Positions 46,004 through 56,731 are shown, counted from the first letter of the stretch. The stretch: DNA of 64,000 bases from an uncultured Erythrobacter sp. (GCA_947495555.1 CANLZI010000001.1:410861-474860); one strand, 5' to 3'. The notes: generated by a model from the letters alone, not told the origin. Numbers and translations are program-made.

Positions 46004-46101
46004 TTCTTTTTTCCCATCACGACATAGACCGCGATCCCAACCGCACCGCAAAGCGCGAATGCGAGGAACATGATCACCAGCTCTCCAATACCGCCCGTCA
46101 T
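46000..46101 (-). CDS. 33-residue single-pass membrane protein between nuoJ and nuoK
   Basis: On the minus strand ATG 46101 starts a 33-codon frame ending in TGA 46000-46002. The product starts M-T-G-G-I-G-E-L, has one hydrophobic helix (about 7-29) and ends M-G-K-K-K. Its ATG overlaps the nuoJ stop (ATGA) and its stop overlaps the nuoK start (ATGA), the same coupling as real neighbours here. This fills exactly the space between the two genes. I do not recognise a family. It may be a small complex I accessory or a translation-coupling peptide. Confidence 0.7.
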   Translation of the reverse strand: MTGGIGELVIMFLAFALCGAVGIAVYVVMGKKK

Positions 46102-46721
46102 AGCTCGACCCCCTCGCCCACATCGGGGTTCTTCAGCACCGTTGCGTCTTGTGGACGGCGGCGGATCTGTTTTCCGATATCTTGATGCCCACGCGCACCT
46201 TCGGGGCGCTGACGATGGGTCAGGACAATCGCGCCGATCATCGCCACCAGCAAGATGATGCCAGCCACTTCGAACAGGAACACATATTTGCCATAGAGCA
46301 GCGCGCCGACAGCCTCGATATTGCTTTGACCAAGACCCTGCGCAGCACTGCCATCGGGCGTTCCCAAGGCAATTCCGCCAGCGCTCCAGGCGCCAACTCC
46401 CATGATCAGCTCAACCAGCAAGATCAGCGCGATCAACAGTCCGAGCGGCACATTGTTGATGAAACCTGCGCGCATCTCGGCAAAATCAATGTTCAACATC
46501 ATCACGACGAACAAGAACAATACCGCAACCGCGCCGACGTAAACGATCACCAACAGCATCGCGATAAACTCTGCGCCCACCAGCACCATCAGGCCGGCAG
46601 CGTTGAAGAAGGCCAGGATCAGCCACAGCACCGAATGAACCGGGTTGCGCGCCATGATCACCATGACCGCGCTGGCGATTACCAGGCTGGCAAACAGATA
46701 GAAGGCTAAGGTCTGAATCAT
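46098..46721 (-). CDS. nuoJ: NADH-quinone oxidoreductase subunit J
   Basis: 207 residues with five transmembrane helices and a hydrophilic C-terminal tail. Typical segments are [49 protein letters not shown] (TM3, with the pi-bulge region) and A-I-V-L-T-H-R. Membrane-arm subunit of complex I. Confidence 0.96.
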   Translation of the reverse strand: MIQTLAFYLFASLVIASAVMVIMARNPVHSVLWLILAFFNAAGLMVLVGAEFIAMLLVIVYVGAVAVLFLFVVMMLNIDFAEMRAGFINNVPLGLLIALILLVELIMGVGAWSAGGIALGTPDGSAAQGLGQSNIEAVGALLYGKYVFLFEVAGIILLVAMIGAIVLTHRQRPEGARGHQDIGKQIRRRPQDATVLKNPDVGEGVEL

Positions 46722-46748
46722 AATCCCTGTTTCTCTTCGCGGCGGCGG

Positions 46749-47237
46749 TTAGCGATAGGGCGCATCGGCTTCAAGGTTTGCGGCAATGGCCCGCTCCCAC
46801 TTGTCCCCGTTGGCCAGCAGCTTCGCCTTGTCGTAGAGCAATTCCTCGCGCGTTTCGGTTGCGTATTCAAAATTCGGACCCTCAACCACTGCGTCCACCG
46901 GGCAAGCCTCTTGGCAGAACCCGCAATAGATGCATTTGGTCATGTCGATGTCATAACGCGTGGTCCGGCGGCTGCCATCTTCGCGCGGTTCGCTCTCAAT
47001 GGTGATCGCCTGCGCAGGACAAACCGCCTCGCACAATTTGCACGCGATGCAGCGCTCTTCCCCGTTGGGATAGCGACGCAAGGCATGCTCACCGCGAAAG
47101 CGCGGGCTGAGCGGGTTCTTTTCGAACGGATAGTTAATCGTCACCTTGGGCCTGAAGAAATACTTCAAGGTCAAAGCGTGAGCCTTGAGGAATTCCCACA
47201 GGGTGAAGGATTTGATGAGATGTGTGACGGTGTTCAT
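46749..47237 (-). CDS. nuoI: NADH-quinone oxidoreductase subunit I
   Basis: 162 residues with two 4Fe-4S ferredoxin motifs: [12 protein letters not shown] and [12 protein letters not shown]. They carry clusters N6a and N6b, passing electrons toward N2. The start overlaps the nuoH stop (ATGA). A 27-base gap before nuoJ is one of the larger gaps inside the operon. Confidence 0.97.
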   Translation of the reverse strand: MNTVTHLIKSFTLWEFLKAHALTLKYFFRPKVTINYPFEKNPLSPRFRGEHALRRYPNGEERCIACKLCEAVCPAQAITIESEPREDGSRRTTRYDIDMTKCIYCGFCQEACPVDAVVEGPNFEYATETREELLYDKAKLLANGDKWERAIAANLEADAPYR

Positions 47238-48292
47238 GCTGAGGCTCCCGTGAAGTGTCCGGTGGCCATCAGATAGCCCGAGATCAGCGCGACAAAGACC
47301 AAGCTCATCGGCAGGAAGACTTTCCAGCCAAGGCGCATCAATTGGTCATAGCGATACCGCGGTACGGTTGCCCAAATCCAGCTGAACAGGAAGAAGAAGA
47401 AGAACGTCTTCAACATGAACCAGATGATGCCGGGGACGTAATATAGCGGCGCCCACTCAACAGGTGGCAACCACCCGCCCATGAACAGCAGCGTGCAAAG
47501 CGAGCACATCAGCAAGATGTTGGCATATTCACCCAGCCAGAACAGCGCAAAGCTCATCGAGCTGTATTCAGTTTGATAACCGGCGACGAGTTCGGACTCG
47601 GCCTCGGTCAAGTCAAATGGAGCACGAGCGGTCTCTGCCAAGGCCGAGATGAAGAACACCACAAACATCGGGAACAGCAAGGGATTGACGAAAAACCCGT
47701 TGATGAAGCCGAGGCCGTGGCCCTTCTGCGCCATCACAATGCCGCTCATATTGAACGTACCTGCAAACAGCACCACGCACACCAGCACAAAGCCGATGGA
47801 AACCTCATATGAGATCATTTGTGCAGCGGCCCGCATGGCGGAGAAGAACGGGTATTTTGAGTTACTTGCCCAACCGCTCATCACCACGCCGTAAACGCCC
47901 AGTGAACTGATCGCGAGGATGTAGAGCAGCCCGACATTGATATCGGCCAGCACCACGCCTGCATCGAACGGAATGACCGCCCATGCAGCCAACGCCACAG
48001 TAAATGTAATGATCGGCGCGAGCAGGAATATACCCTTGTTCGCCGCGCTGGGGATGATGGTTTCCTGCAGGAACACCTTCAAACCGTCGGCAAAGCTTTG
48101 CAGCAAGCCAAATGGACCGACCACATTGGGTCCGCGACGCATCATGATCGCGCCCAGAACCTTGCGGTCGACATAGATCACCATCGCCACTGCCAACATG
48201 AGCGGCAGAGCAATCAGCAGAACACCGCTGACTGTGGCGACAAACCACGCCCATTCGTAAGACATGCCGAGAGATTGGAAGAATTCGGTCAT
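47234..48292 (-). CDS. nuoH: NADH-quinone oxidoreductase subunit H
   Basis: 352 residues, eight transmembrane helices. The quinone-chamber motifs [39 protein letters not shown] and R-Y-D-Q-L-M are present. It forms the quinone channel at the hinge of complex I. Its ATG overlaps the upstream 91-residue gene. Confidence 0.97.
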   Translation of the reverse strand: MTEFFQSLGMSYEWAWFVATVSGVLLIALPLMLAVAMVIYVDRKVLGAIMMRRGPNVVGPFGLLQSFADGLKVFLQETIIPSAANKGIFLLAPIITFTVALAAWAVIPFDAGVVLADINVGLLYILAISSLGVYGVVMSGWASNSKYPFFSAMRAAAQMISYEVSIGFVLVCVVLFAGTFNMSGIVMAQKGHGLGFINGFFVNPLLFPMFVVFFISALAETARAPFDLTEAESELVAGYQTEYSSMSFALFWLGEYANILLMCSLCTLLFMGGWLPPVEWAPLYYVPGIIWFMLKTFFFFFLFSWIWATVPRYRYDQLMRLGWKVFLPMSLVFVALISGYLMATGHFTGASA

Positions 48293-48564
48293 TCACCCGA
48301 TCCCTTCATCTTGTCATAGATTGCAATGAGTACATGGATCACCGCTCCATTTGCGACCATGTAGGCCGCCTCAACGAAGCCCCAATACAATGCTGTTGAC
48401 CGACTGATCAAAGCCATCGAACCATAGTCCATTCCAGCAGCGTCAGCATATTGGAACGATTCAGCCGCAACCGTCCACTCATTCCAAAAACGCCAAAGCC
48501 CTACAATCACCGCAAGGACGTAGAACACATAGGGCAGTCTCCGGACAAATTGAGGAAGCTGCAT
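48289..48564 (-). CDS. 91-residue membrane protein between nuoG and nuoH
   Basis: ATG 48564 overlaps the nuoG stop by one base (TGATG); GTG 48567 (GTGA overlap) would add one residue. The stop overlaps nuoH. There are two likely membrane segments (about 10-28 and 57-80), with conserved-looking [15 protein letters not shown] between. No known family was recognised. Position inside an otherwise gap-free nuo operon suggests an accessory or assembly role for complex I; this is inference. Confidence 0.75.
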   Translation of the reverse strand: MQLPQFVRRLPYVFYVLAVIVGLWRFWNEWTVAAESFQYADAAGMDYGSMALISRSTALYWGFVEAAYMVANGAVIHVLIAIYDKMKGSGE

Positions 48565-50558
48565 CACTCTGCCGCCTCCTTCAGCTCATCGCCATGGAGC
48601 AGTTCTGCCGAACATTGCTGCATCACCGCGCTGGCGCGGGCGATCGGGTTGGTGAGGTAGAAATCCTTGATCGGATAGGCTTCCAAAACGCCTTCTGCTT
48701 TGGCATCCGACGCAGCTGCTGGAAGCGAACCGTACTCCGCCAATCCTTCTTCGCCCAAGGCAGGCACTTCGGCAATCATTGCCGCCTGCAATTGAGCAAA
48801 GCTGTCAAAGCCGACATCCACTTTCAGCGCATCTGCCAAGGCGCGCAGGATCGTCCAGTCTTCACGGGCATCACCCGGCGCGAACACGGCTTTCTCAGCG
48901 AACTGCACGCGGCCTTCGGTGTTCACATAGGTGCCGTCTTTCTCGGCGAAACTGGCTGCGGGCAGAATAATATCTGCTGCATGCGCGCCCTTGTCACCAT
49001 GGTGCCCGACATAGACCTTCAGCGCGTCAGTAAACGGCTCGAAATTCATCTCGTCCGCACCCAGAGCCAGCACCACCTTGGGGCTTGCCGCAGCGATATC
49101 GGCCATGCCGCCCTGCTGCGCAAATCCGAGCATCAGTCCGCCCATGCGCGCGGCTGAGAAGTGCAACACGTTAAAGTCAGCGCCCCAATCCGCCGCCAAA
49201 CCCATCGCCTTGGCATGAGCGCCTTTGAGAGCCGCGCCACCCAGGATAACAGCCGATTTGTCGGCACCCTTAAAGGCGTCCACCACATCGGATGGCAAAT
49301 CATTCAACACGCCCAGATCATTGCCCAGGAAGGTCGAGGGGAAAGTTGTTTCCCATTCCGGCCCGATCAAGAACACCTTGGCCCCGCGTTTCACGGCCTT
49401 GCGCAGGCGGACATTGACCAAGGGCGCTTCCCAACGCACGTGGCTACCCACGATCAGGATCGCCTCGGCATCTTCAATACCGGCGAGCGTCGAATTGAAA
49501 TTGACCGCTGCCAGATTGGATACATCGTAATCCATGCCGGTCTGACGGCCTTCGATCAGCGATGATCCGCAGGCCTTGAGCAAGCTCTTGGCCGCAAACA
49601 TGGTCTCGCAATCGAGCATATCGCCAGCGACCGCAGCAATGCTGGAGGGCGCACCCTTCAATTGCTTGGCGATTGCCTTGAACGCCTCGTCCCAGCCCGC
49701 CTCGGTCAGCTTACCGCGTTTGCGCATGAAAACCTTGTCGAGACGGCGCTTGGTCAGGCCATCGACCTGATAACGCGCCTTGTCGGAAATCCATTCCTCA
49801 TTCACATCATCATTGATGCGGGGCAGAGCGCGCATGACCTCGCGGCCCCGGCTATCCAGACGGATATTCGCCCCGATGGCATCGGAAACGTCGATGCTGA
49901 GCGTTTTCTTCAGCTCCCACGGACGCGCTTCAAAGGCGTATGGAGCCGATGTCAAAGCGCCCACGGGGCACAAATCGATCACATTGGCGCTCAACTCGTG
50001 CTCGACCGCCTGTTCCAGATAGGTCGTGATCTGCATGTCTTCGCCGCGGTAAATCGCGCCGATTTCGTCCACACCGGCGATTTCCTCAGAGAAACGCACG
50101 CAGCGGGTGCAGTGAATGCAGCGGGTCATGATCGTCTTGATCAGTGGGCCCATGTTCTTTTCGGTGACGGCGCGCTTGTTCTCTTCATAACGAGAACCGC
50201 CGCGACCATAGGCCACCGCCTGATCCTGCAAATCGCACTCGCCGCCTTGGTCGCAAATCGGGCAATCGAGCGGGTGATTGATCAGGAGAAACTCCATCAC
50301 CCCTTCGCGAGCCTTCTTGACCATCGGTGTATCGGTACGGATTTCCTGGCCGTCGCCCGCTGGCAACGCGCAACTGGCCTGTGGCTTTGGAGGGCCAGGC
50401 TTAACTTCCACCAGGCACATCCGGCAGTTACCGGCGATACTTAAGCGTTCGTGGTAACAAAAACGCGGGATTTCCTTGCCCGCAAGCTCGCACGCCTGCA
50501 GCACGGTTGCCCCTGCTGGAACTTCGATTTCTTCGCCATCTACGGTGACTTTAGGCAT
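48564..50558 (-). CDS. nuoG: NADH-quinone oxidoreductase subunit G
   Basis: 664 residues from ATG 50558, overlapping the upstream stop by one base (TAATG). The N-terminal 2Fe-2S domain has C-Y-H-E-R-L-S-I-A-G-N-C-R-M-C. Next is the His/Cys cluster site H-P-L-D-C-P-I-C-D-Q-G-G-E-C-D-L, then C-I-H-C-T-R-C-V ... L-C-P-V-G-A-L, followed by a molybdopterin-oxidoreductase-like domain. It holds clusters N1b, N5 and N4 in the peripheral arm. Confidence 0.97.
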   Translation of the reverse strand: MPKVTVDGEEIEVPAGATVLQACELAGKEIPRFCYHERLSIAGNCRMCLVEVKPGPPKPQASCALPAGDGQEIRTDTPMVKKAREGVMEFLLINHPLDCPICDQGGECDLQDQAVAYGRGGSRYEENKRAVTEKNMGPLIKTIMTRCIHCTRCVRFSEEIAGVDEIGAIYRGEDMQITTYLEQAVEHELSANVIDLCPVGALTSAPYAFEARPWELKKTLSIDVSDAIGANIRLDSRGREVMRALPRINDDVNEEWISDKARYQVDGLTKRRLDKVFMRKRGKLTEAGWDEAFKAIAKQLKGAPSSIAAVAGDMLDCETMFAAKSLLKACGSSLIEGRQTGMDYDVSNLAAVNFNSTLAGIEDAEAILIVGSHVRWEAPLVNVRLRKAVKRGAKVFLIGPEWETTFPSTFLGNDLGVLNDLPSDVVDAFKGADKSAVILGGAALKGAHAKAMGLAADWGADFNVLHFSAARMGGLMLGFAQQGGMADIAAASPKVVLALGADEMNFEPFTDALKVYVGHHGDKGAHAADIILPAASFAEKDGTYVNTEGRVQFAEKAVFAPGDAREDWTILRALADALKVDVGFDSFAQLQAAMIAEVPALGEEGLAEYGSLPAAASDAKAEGVLEAYPIKDFYLTNPIARASAVMQQCSAELLHGDELKEAAE

Positions 50559-51295
50559 TACTCGGTTACCTCCGGCACCATGGCGCCGTAATGGGCCCTC
50601 GCCCACAATCCATCGGCAATAACTGTCCTGATCGAAGACAAATCGATCTCAGCATTCGCTATACTTTTGCCTGCACATTCTACGAGAGGCCCGTAGAGCG
50701 CGTCCAAGGCGTCAGCTTCATCGTTTGTGCCCGGACGTGTTTTCACAAAGTCATGCGCAGGCGCAGCCCCATGATAGACAATGCAGTCTGACAATTCGGC
50801 CATCACTTCGGCGCTACCGCTGTTTCCAGGTGCATAAAATCGATTGGCCAGCATTATTGGAGCGTCGGCCGAGATCGTGAGCGCCTTCTTCTGATCCATC
50901 AGGTAGACCTCTTCGGCCATCAGATTGCGGAGCGTTCTGAATGGAATCTGCATATATATCGACAGGGTACCATTCTTGGCCGCTCTGCCCAGACAGTCAG
51001 CGACGTCAAATTCGTCAAACAATGCATCGGGCTCGATATCGATAGCTGAAAAATCGATATTGGTTGAATCGCTCTTTGCAAGAAACTCACGTGAGAGATC
51101 CTTGTTGCGATATACCACGCAGCGCGCGACGCGCTTCTGCATGTCGCGTTGCTTTCCTTGGTCAGGATTTTCTACGCCGCGCTTGAACCGAGTGCCAGTT
51201 TGCAAGTCATCGTTGCGCGAAATGCGCTCATCTTGCGCGGCAATGGGTGTTGCGACCATCGCGGCACATGCCAGGGCGAGTGCAACAAACTTCAT
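50558..51295 (-). CDS. Exported 245-residue protein inserted between nuoF and nuoG
   Basis: A clear Sec signal peptide ([21 protein letters not shown], cleavage near 20-21) precedes about 225 residues with four further Cys (around 59, 99, 170 and 208) that could form disulphides. No family was recognised. It is coupled on both sides (ATGA with nuoF, TAATG with nuoG), so it is made with complex I although predicted to be periplasmic, away from NuoF/NuoG. Possible periplasmic assembly factor or a hitch-hiking gene. Confidence 0.7.
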   Translation of the reverse strand: MKFVALALACAAMVATPIAAQDERISRNDDLQTGTRFKRGVENPDQGKQRDMQKRVARCVVYRNKDLSREFLAKSDSTNIDFSAIDIEPDALFDEFDVADCLGRAAKNGTLSIYMQIPFRTLRNLMAEEVYLMDQKKALTISADAPIMLANRFYAPGNSGSAEVMAELSDCIVYHGAAPAHDFVKTRPGTNDEADALDALYGPLVECAGKSIANAEIDLSSIRTVIADGLWARAHYGAMVPEVTE

Positions 51296-52587
51296 TCCGC
51301 AGCCTCCGCAAATTGGGCATTATGCTCATGGATGCGTTTTTCCAGCTCGGGCCGGAAGTGCCGGATCAGGCCTTGAATTGGCCAAGCCGCGGCATCGCCC
51401 AGCGCGCAGATCGTGTGGCCTTCCACCTGTTTGGTCACTTCGTGCAGCATGTCGATTTCCTCGATAGCTGCATCGCCTGTGCGCAGACGCTCCATCATGC
51501 GCCACATCCACCCGGTGCCTTCGCGGCATGGCGTGCATTGGCCGCAGGATTCGTGCTTGTAGAAATAGCTTAAGCGGCTGATTGCGCGGACAATATCGGT
51601 CGACTTATCCATGACAATCACGGCAGCCGTGCCGAGGCCTGAGCCGAGTTCCTTAAGCCCGTCAAAATCCATCGGAGCACTGCGGATCTGGTCGGCCGGC
51701 ACCAGTGGTACGGACGAGCCGCCCGGAATGACTGCGAGCAGATTGTCCCAACCACCGGTGATGCCGCCGCAATGCTTCTCGATCAGCTCCTCAAACGGGA
51801 TGCTCATCGTTTCCTCGACCACGCAAGGCTTCTCGACATGGCCCGAAATCTGGAACAATTTGGTGCCCGCATTGCCTTCGCGGCCAAAGCTGCTGAACCA
51901 GCTGGCCCCGCGCCGCAGGATGGTGGGCACAACAGCAATGCTCTCGACATTATTGACCGTGGTCGGGCAACCATACAGGCCAGCACCCGCCGGGAATGGC
52001 GGTTTGAGCCGTGGTTGGCCCTTCTTGCCCTCAAGGCTTTCGATCATCGCGGTTTCTTCACCGCAGATGTATGCGCCCGCGCCCCGGTGCATGAACACAT
52101 CAAAGTGAAAGCCTGATCCGCTGGCATTCTTGCCCAGCAGACCGGCTTCATAGGCCTCGTCGATGGCCTTCTGCAGCGTTTCCGCCTCGCGAATATACTC
52201 GCCGCGAATGTAGATATAAGCCGCGCGCGCGCGCATGGCGAAACCCGCCACCAAAGCGCCTTCGATCAGCTTGTGCGGATCATGCCGGATAATCTCGCGA
52301 TCCTTGCACGAACCCGGCTCGGATTCGTCAGCATTGATCACCAGGAAGCTGGGACGACCATCCTTGCTTTCTTTGGGCATGAACGACCATTTCAGACCGG
52401 TCGGGAAACCCGCCCCGCCCCGGCCGCGCAAACCGCTGGCCTTCATCTCGTCAATAATCGCGTCTTCACCGCGGTGGATCAGCGCCTTGGTGTTGTCCCA
52501 ATCGCCACGCGCCTGCGCTGCCTTAAGGCCCCAATCCTGGAAGCCATAGACATTGGTAAAGATGCGGTCCTTATCCTGAAGAGACAT
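51292..52587 (-). CDS. nuoF: NADH-quinone oxidoreductase subunit F
   Basis: 431 residues from ATG 52587 (TAATG overlap with nuoE; GGGGGAT upstream); a TTG two codons earlier is possible. Motifs: [16 protein letters not shown] (FMN site), E-P-G-S-C-K-D-R (NADH site), Y-I-R-G-E-Y and the 4Fe-4S motif [11 protein letters not shown]. It oxidises NADH and holds FMN and cluster N3. Confidence 0.97.
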   Translation of the reverse strand: MSLQDKDRIFTNVYGFQDWGLKAAQARGDWDNTKALIHRGEDAIIDEMKASGLRGRGGAGFPTGLKWSFMPKESKDGRPSFLVINADESEPGSCKDREIIRHDPHKLIEGALVAGFAMRARAAYIYIRGEYIREAETLQKAIDEAYEAGLLGKNASGSGFHFDVFMHRGAGAYICGEETAMIESLEGKKGQPRLKPPFPAGAGLYGCPTTVNNVESIAVVPTILRRGASWFSSFGREGNAGTKLFQISGHVEKPCVVEETMSIPFEELIEKHCGGITGGWDNLLAVIPGGSSVPLVPADQIRSAPMDFDGLKELGSGLGTAAVIVMDKSTDIVRAISRLSYFYKHESCGQCTPCREGTGWMWRMMERLRTGDAAIEEIDMLHEVTKQVEGHTICALGDAAAWPIQGLIRHFRPELEKRIHEHNAQFAEAAE

Positions 52588-53255
52588 TACCAATCCCCCC
52601 GATAATCGTGATTGGCATCGACCATTTCTTTCAGCGTCGTCACGCCGCCAGATGGCTCTGATGTGTGGCGACCCGGTTCTTGCGTCCCTGCCTTGGGCTG
52701 CTCACCCTTGGCTAGCGCATCCAGAACCGCATCAAGCCGTTCAACCGTCAAATCTTCGTAATTGTCATCATTGATCTGGACCATCGGCGCGGTGGCGCAA
52801 TTGCCCATGCACTCGACCTCAGTCAGCGTCCACAGACCATCTTCGGAAACTTTGCCCTTGGCCATGCCGCGTTTCTTGCAGGCAGAGATAATATCGTCCG
52901 AACCGCGCAACATACAAGGTGTCGTGCCGCATACCTGGACGTGATATTTCCCAACCGGAACAAGGTTATACATGAAATAGAATGTCGCCACTTCGACCAC
53001 ACGGATGATCGGCATGTCGAGATATTTCGCGACATATTCCATCACCGGCAGCGGCAGCCAGCCTTGCGTGTTGGTTTCTTCACCAACCTGACGTTGCGCC
53101 AGATCGAGCAGCGGCATCACCGCAGACTTTTGACGGCCCTCGGGATATTTGGCGATGTGATAATCGGCCTTTTCCCGATATTCGGGCGTGAATTCAAATG
53201 AGCCCCAGCGCGCGCGCAAATCCGGCGTATCAGGGGCGAGATGACGATCAGCCAC
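52587..53255 (-). CDS. nuoE: NADH-quinone oxidoreductase subunit E
   Basis: 222 residues from GTG 53255, preceded by AAGGGAGG seven bases upstream; an ATG at 53309 lies inside the upstream gene and is less likely. The thioredoxin-like 2Fe-2S domain has C-G-T-T-P-C-M-L and C-M-G-N-C-A-T-A-P, which bind cluster N1a. A Pro/Gly-rich tail carries a short C-terminal extension. It pairs with NuoF. The start overlaps the 60-residue gene upstream by 8 bases. Confidence 0.95.
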   Translation of the reverse strand: MADRHLAPDTPDLRARWGSFEFTPEYREKADYHIAKYPEGRQKSAVMPLLDLAQRQVGEETNTQGWLPLPVMEYVAKYLDMPIIRVVEVATFYFMYNLVPVGKYHVQVCGTTPCMLRGSDDIISACKKRGMAKGKVSEDGLWTLTEVECMGNCATAPMVQINDDNYEDLTVERLDAVLDALAKGEQPKAGTQEPGRHTSEPSGGVTTLKEMVDANHDYRGDW

Positions 53256-53430
53256 GGCTGAGCCTCCCTTGCAATGCACGTCCGGCATACAGCCCGACCA
53301 ATGCGGCAAATGCGGTGGAGAGAACCTCCTTCATCGGAGCCTCCCCATGAAATGCGGTGAGATAGGCGTAGATCCCTCCTGCAAACAGGCAGATCGCGGC
53401 CAAAAGGATCAAGACCTCGCGCAGGATCAT
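53248..53430 (-). CDS. 60-residue membrane protein in the nuo operon
   Basis: ATG 53430 overlaps the stop of the 118-residue gene (ATGA). The protein has an N-terminal hydrophobic helix (about 5-25) and an Ala/Leu-rich second segment (about 36-50), ending G-R-L-S-R-G. It overlaps nuoE by 8 bases. A longer reading from 53601 would run in the wrong frame through the upstream gene. No family recognised. Confidence 0.65.
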   Translation of the reverse strand: MILREVLILLAAICLFAGGIYAYLTAFHGEAPMKEVLSTAFAALVGLYAGRALQGRLSRG

Positions 53431-53783
53431 GACTCGGCCTCTTTTTTGATCATGTATTTGTCTGACACAAAATCGAAGACAGCCAACGCTAATCCAGATC
53501 CTACCGAAGTGACCAAACTGAAATTGTGTCCGCCGCCTGCCGCCACGAATGTCGCTGCTGTGAAACCGATTGAGAACCATGTTACCGCTCGAGGCGCCCA
53601 ACCCAACTTCGCAAGCGAAGATCGCACTAAGCTAATGACAGATATGCAACCAATTACTGGAAGCATCATAGACCAGAATGCTCTGTCTGAGACCGCTTGG
53701 CCGAAAAACACAAACGCAGCGACCACGAAGAATATCGCAATGACAACGCCGAACCACAAATCAGATCGATTAAAAGCGATCAC
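53427..53783 (-). CDS. 118-residue membrane protein between nuoD and nuoE
   Basis: GTG 53783 overlaps the nuoD stop (GTGA) and has GGGGAG eight bases upstream. The protein has four likely transmembrane helices (about 8-27, 33-52, 66-84 and 90-106) and a charged tail K-K-E-A-E-S. No family was recognised. With the 60-residue gene that follows, it separates nuoD from nuoE, normally adjacent. Candidate complex I-associated membrane protein by position only. Confidence 0.65.
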   Translation of the reverse strand: MIAFNRSDLWFGVVIAIFFVVAAFVFFGQAVSDRAFWSMMLPVIGCISVISLVRSSLAKLGWAPRAVTWFSIGFTAATFVAAGGGHNFSLVTSVGSGLALAVFDFVSDKYMIKKEAES

Positions 53784-54991
53784 CGGTCACACTCCCCGAA
53801 CACAACGTCGATAGCGCCGAGGATGGCGGTGGCATCAGGCAGCATGTGCCCTTTGCACATCATGTCCATCGCTTGCAGGTGCGAGAATGCGGTGGGGCGG
53901 ATCTTGCAGCGATACGGCTTGTTGGTGCCATCGCTGACCAGATAGACGCCAAATTCGCCCTTGGGGCTTTCTGTGGCAACGTAAACTTCGCCAGCAGGAA
54001 CATGGAATCCCTCGGTGTAGAGCTTGAAGTGGTGGATCAGGCTTTCCATCGATTGCTTCATCTCGCCGCGCTTGGGCGGAGAGACTTTGCCATCTTCGCT
54101 GGCGATCGGGCCTTGCGGCATCTCGGCCAAGCACTGCTTGATAATCCGGGCGCTTTGGCGGATTTCGGCAACGCGCACCATAAACCGGTCATAACAGTCC
54201 GAATTGGTGCCGACGGGAATGTCGAAGTCCATCCGGTCATAGACATCATAGGGCTGCGACTTGCGCAGATCCCATGGGATGCCGGCAGCGCGGATCATCG
54301 GGCCAGAAAAGCCCCAGGCCACCGCATCATCGCGGCTGACCACGGCAATATCGACATTGCGCTGTTTAAAGATGCGGTTGTCGATCACCAGGCTCATCGC
54401 ATCGTCGAACAATTGGAAGAAGCGGTTGTCGAGCCATTCACCAATATCGACCAGCAATTTCTCGGGAACATCCTGATGAACGCCGCCGGGGCGGAACCAG
54501 GCCGAGTGCATCCGCGCGCCCGAAGCACGCTCGAAGAAGTTCATGCAATCTTCGCGCAGATCCATGATCCAGAGGTTTGGCGTAAACGCGCCAACATCCA
54601 ACACATGGGCGCCCATATTGAGCATGTGATTGGAAATGCGGGTTAGCTCGGCAAACAGAACACGCAGATATTGCGCCCGTTCTGGAACCTCCAGATTGAG
54701 CAGCTTTTCAATTGCCAGCACATAGGAATGTTCCTGACACAGCGGCGAACAGTAATCGAGCCGGTCAAAATAGGGCAAGGCCTGCAAATAGGTCTTGTGC
54801 TCGATCAGTTTTTCCGTGCCGCGATGAAGCAGGCCGACATGCGGATCGACCCGTTCGATAATTTCGCCATCCAGCTCCATGACCATGCGCAAAACGCCGT
54901 GCGCAGCCGGGTGCTGGGGACCAAAATTGATCGTGTAATTGCTGATGACTTCGCCATCGGTGGTGGGCGATTCTTCGAGTTGGACGCTCAT
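53780..54991 (-). CDS. nuoD: NADH-quinone oxidoreductase subunit D
   Basis: 403 residues, standard length for separate NuoD (not fused to NuoC). Motifs: [34 protein letters not shown] and the C-terminal D-V-V-F-G-E-C-D-R. It forms the quinone pocket with NuoB and NuoH. The start overlaps nuoC by 4 bases. Confidence 0.97.
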   Translation of the reverse strand: MSVQLEESPTTDGEVISNYTINFGPQHPAAHGVLRMVMELDGEIIERVDPHVGLLHRGTEKLIEHKTYLQALPYFDRLDYCSPLCQEHSYVLAIEKLLNLEVPERAQYLRVLFAELTRISNHMLNMGAHVLDVGAFTPNLWIMDLREDCMNFFERASGARMHSAWFRPGGVHQDVPEKLLVDIGEWLDNRFFQLFDDAMSLVIDNRIFKQRNVDIAVVSRDDAVAWGFSGPMIRAAGIPWDLRKSQPYDVYDRMDFDIPVGTNSDCYDRFMVRVAEIRQSARIIKQCLAEMPQGPIASEDGKVSPPKRGEMKQSMESLIHHFKLYTEGFHVPAGEVYVATESPKGEFGVYLVSDGTNKPYRCKIRPTAFSHLQAMDMMCKGHMLPDATAILGAIDVVFGECDR

Positions 54992-55749
54992 TTATCGTCC
55001 TCCTTCTTGCCCGGTTCATCCATGGCCGGTGGATCGGCAGGCGTGTCTTCAGCCGCTTTCTTCTCAGCCTTCGGGCCTGCGCCTGTATCCTTGGGGCCCT
55101 CGGTTACTTTCGGCTTGTCGACATCGGGCGGGCCATCTGCCTTCTCGTCTCCGGGCAGGACATAGTCCCCGCCTTCCCAAGGGCTGAGAAAATCGAATTG
55201 TCGCAGATCTTGGGCCAGCTCAACCGGTTCATAAACCACGCGCTTTTCCTCTTCGGAATAACGCAATTCGGTATAGCCCGTCAGCGGGAAATCCTTGCGG
55301 AAAGGATGACCTTCAAACCCGTAATCGGTCAGAATGCGGCGCAGATCATTATTGCCTGCAAACAAAACGCCATACAGGTCAAAAACTTCGCGCTCCAGCC
55401 AACCCGCATTGGGCCAAAGCCCAGTTATTGACGGAACAGGTGTTGCCTCATCTGTCGACAGCTTCACCATGATGCGGTGATTCTTGGTCAGGCTGAGCAG
55501 CATATAGACGACCTCGAAACGCTCGGCGCGCTCGGGAAAGTCCACGCCAGCGATCTCCATCATCTGCTGATAATCATGATCATCGCGCAGAGTGCGAAGC
55601 GTATCCACAATCGTGTCACGCTTTACGGTCAACAGCACTTCGCCATGCTGCTCTTGTGCAGACAGGATCGCGCTGCCCAGCGCAGAGCTCAGGGCCTCAA
55701 TCACGCCATCATTGGAGGCAAATTTGGGAGCTGAATGGACGACGCTCAC
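54988..55749 (-). CDS. nuoC: NADH-quinone oxidoreductase subunit C
   Basis: 253 residues from GTG 55749 (GTGA overlap with nuoB). The 30-kDa subunit signature [27 protein letters not shown] is present. About 50 C-terminal residues are Lys/Pro/Asp/Ala-rich and low complexity, an extension beyond the usual 200-residue core. It is a structural subunit of the peripheral arm. Confidence 0.96.
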   Translation of the reverse strand: MSVVHSAPKFASNDGVIEALSSALGSAILSAQEQHGEVLLTVKRDTIVDTLRTLRDDHDYQQMMEIAGVDFPERAERFEVVYMLLSLTKNHRIMVKLSTDEATPVPSITGLWPNAGWLEREVFDLYGVLFAGNNDLRRILTDYGFEGHPFRKDFPLTGYTELRYSEEEKRVVYEPVELAQDLRQFDFLSPWEGGDYVLPGDEKADGPPDVDKPKVTEGPKDTGAGPKAEKKAAEDTPADPPAMDEPGKKEDDK

Positions 55750-56360
55750 CGTTCAATCGTCCCAACCCGGCGGATTTTGCGCTGCAATTGCATCACGCCA
55801 TACAGCAATGCCTCTGCGGTGGGCGGGCAACCAGGAACATAAATGTCCACCGGAACAATGCGGTCGCAACCACGAACCACGGAATAGCTGTAGTGATAAT
55901 AGCCGCCGCCATTGGCGCAGCTGCCCATGCTGATCACATATTTGGGATCAGACATCTGGTCATAAACCTTGCGCAAGGCAGGCGCCATTTTGTTGCACAG
56001 AGTTCCCGCAACAATCATCAGGTCAGACTGGCGCGGAGATGCACGCGGGGCAGCGCCAAACCGCTCCATATCGTAACGCGGCATGTTCACATGGATCATC
56101 TCCACCGCGCAACAAGCCAAGCCAAAGGTCATCCACCACAGCGATCCGGTGCGCGCCCATTGGAACACGTCTTCGGTCGAGGTGAGCAAGAAGCCCTTGT
56201 CATTCACCTCGGCCTGCATCGCATGGAAGTAATCAGCATCCGGCTGACGAACTTCGCCGCCCAGTGCCGTTGGCATCTGTGCAGCTGCCTGCGCCGCATT
56301 GATCGGTGCGGTTGGCGGCGTGATAATCGTGCTGGAGGTCATTTTCGAAGAATTACTCAT
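55746..56360 (-). CDS. nuoB: NADH-quinone oxidoreductase subunit B
   Basis: 204 residues from ATG 56360 (ATGA overlap with nuoA); an in-frame ATG at 56387 lies within nuoA. The cluster N2 ligands are visible: the adjacent Cys pair in G-L-A-C-C-A-V-E-M, Cys in G-S-C-A-N-G-G-G and Cys in V-P-G-C-P-P-T. An extra N-terminal tail of about 45 residues is Ala/Thr-rich. N2 is the immediate electron donor to quinone. Confidence 0.97.
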   Translation of the reverse strand: MSNSSKMTSSTIITPPTAPINAAQAAAQMPTALGGEVRQPDADYFHAMQAEVNDKGFLLTSTEDVFQWARTGSLWWMTFGLACCAVEMIHVNMPRYDMERFGAAPRASPRQSDLMIVAGTLCNKMAPALRKVYDQMSDPKYVISMGSCANGGGYYHYSYSVVRGCDRIVPVDIYVPGCPPTAEALLYGVMQLQRKIRRVGTIER

Positions 56361-56731
56361 TCCCAGTCCAGAGCTCCCTTCTTCCATTCATAAGCTAGCC
56401 CAATCGCCAGAATGCCAAGGAAGATCATCATGCCGACCCAGCCCTGCCAACCGGTTTCACCCAGGCTGACCGCCCATGGAAACAGGAACGCGGCCTCAAG
56501 GTCAAAAATGATAAAGCTGATGGCGACCAGATAAAAACGAACGTCAAACCGGCTGCGGGCATCTTCAAATGCGGGGAAACCACATTCATACTCGCTGAGT
56601 TTTTCTGCATCGGGATTGTGCGTTCCGGTCAGCCGAGAAACTCCCATGGGAAGAAACACGAACAGACAGGACAATCCCAGCGCAATTATCAGGAAAATCA
56701 GGATTGGCAGATATTGACTGAGATCGACCAC
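56357..56731 (-). CDS. nuoA: NADH-quinone oxidoreductase subunit A
   Basis: 124 residues from GTG 56731, with AGGA about nine bases upstream. Three transmembrane helices and the conserved loop [27 protein letters not shown] identify NuoA. It is first in the complex I operon. The 122-bp upstream gap should hold the promoter; leftward TTGCGC and TAGAGG 17 bases apart (near 56790-56820) are only a weak candidate. Confidence 0.96.
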   Translation of the reverse strand: MVDLSQYLPILIFLIIALGLSCLFVFLPMGVSRLTGTHNPDAEKLSEYECGFPAFEDARSRFDVRFYLVAISFIIFDLEAAFLFPWAVSLGETGWQGWVGMMIFLGILAIGLAYEWKKGALDWE

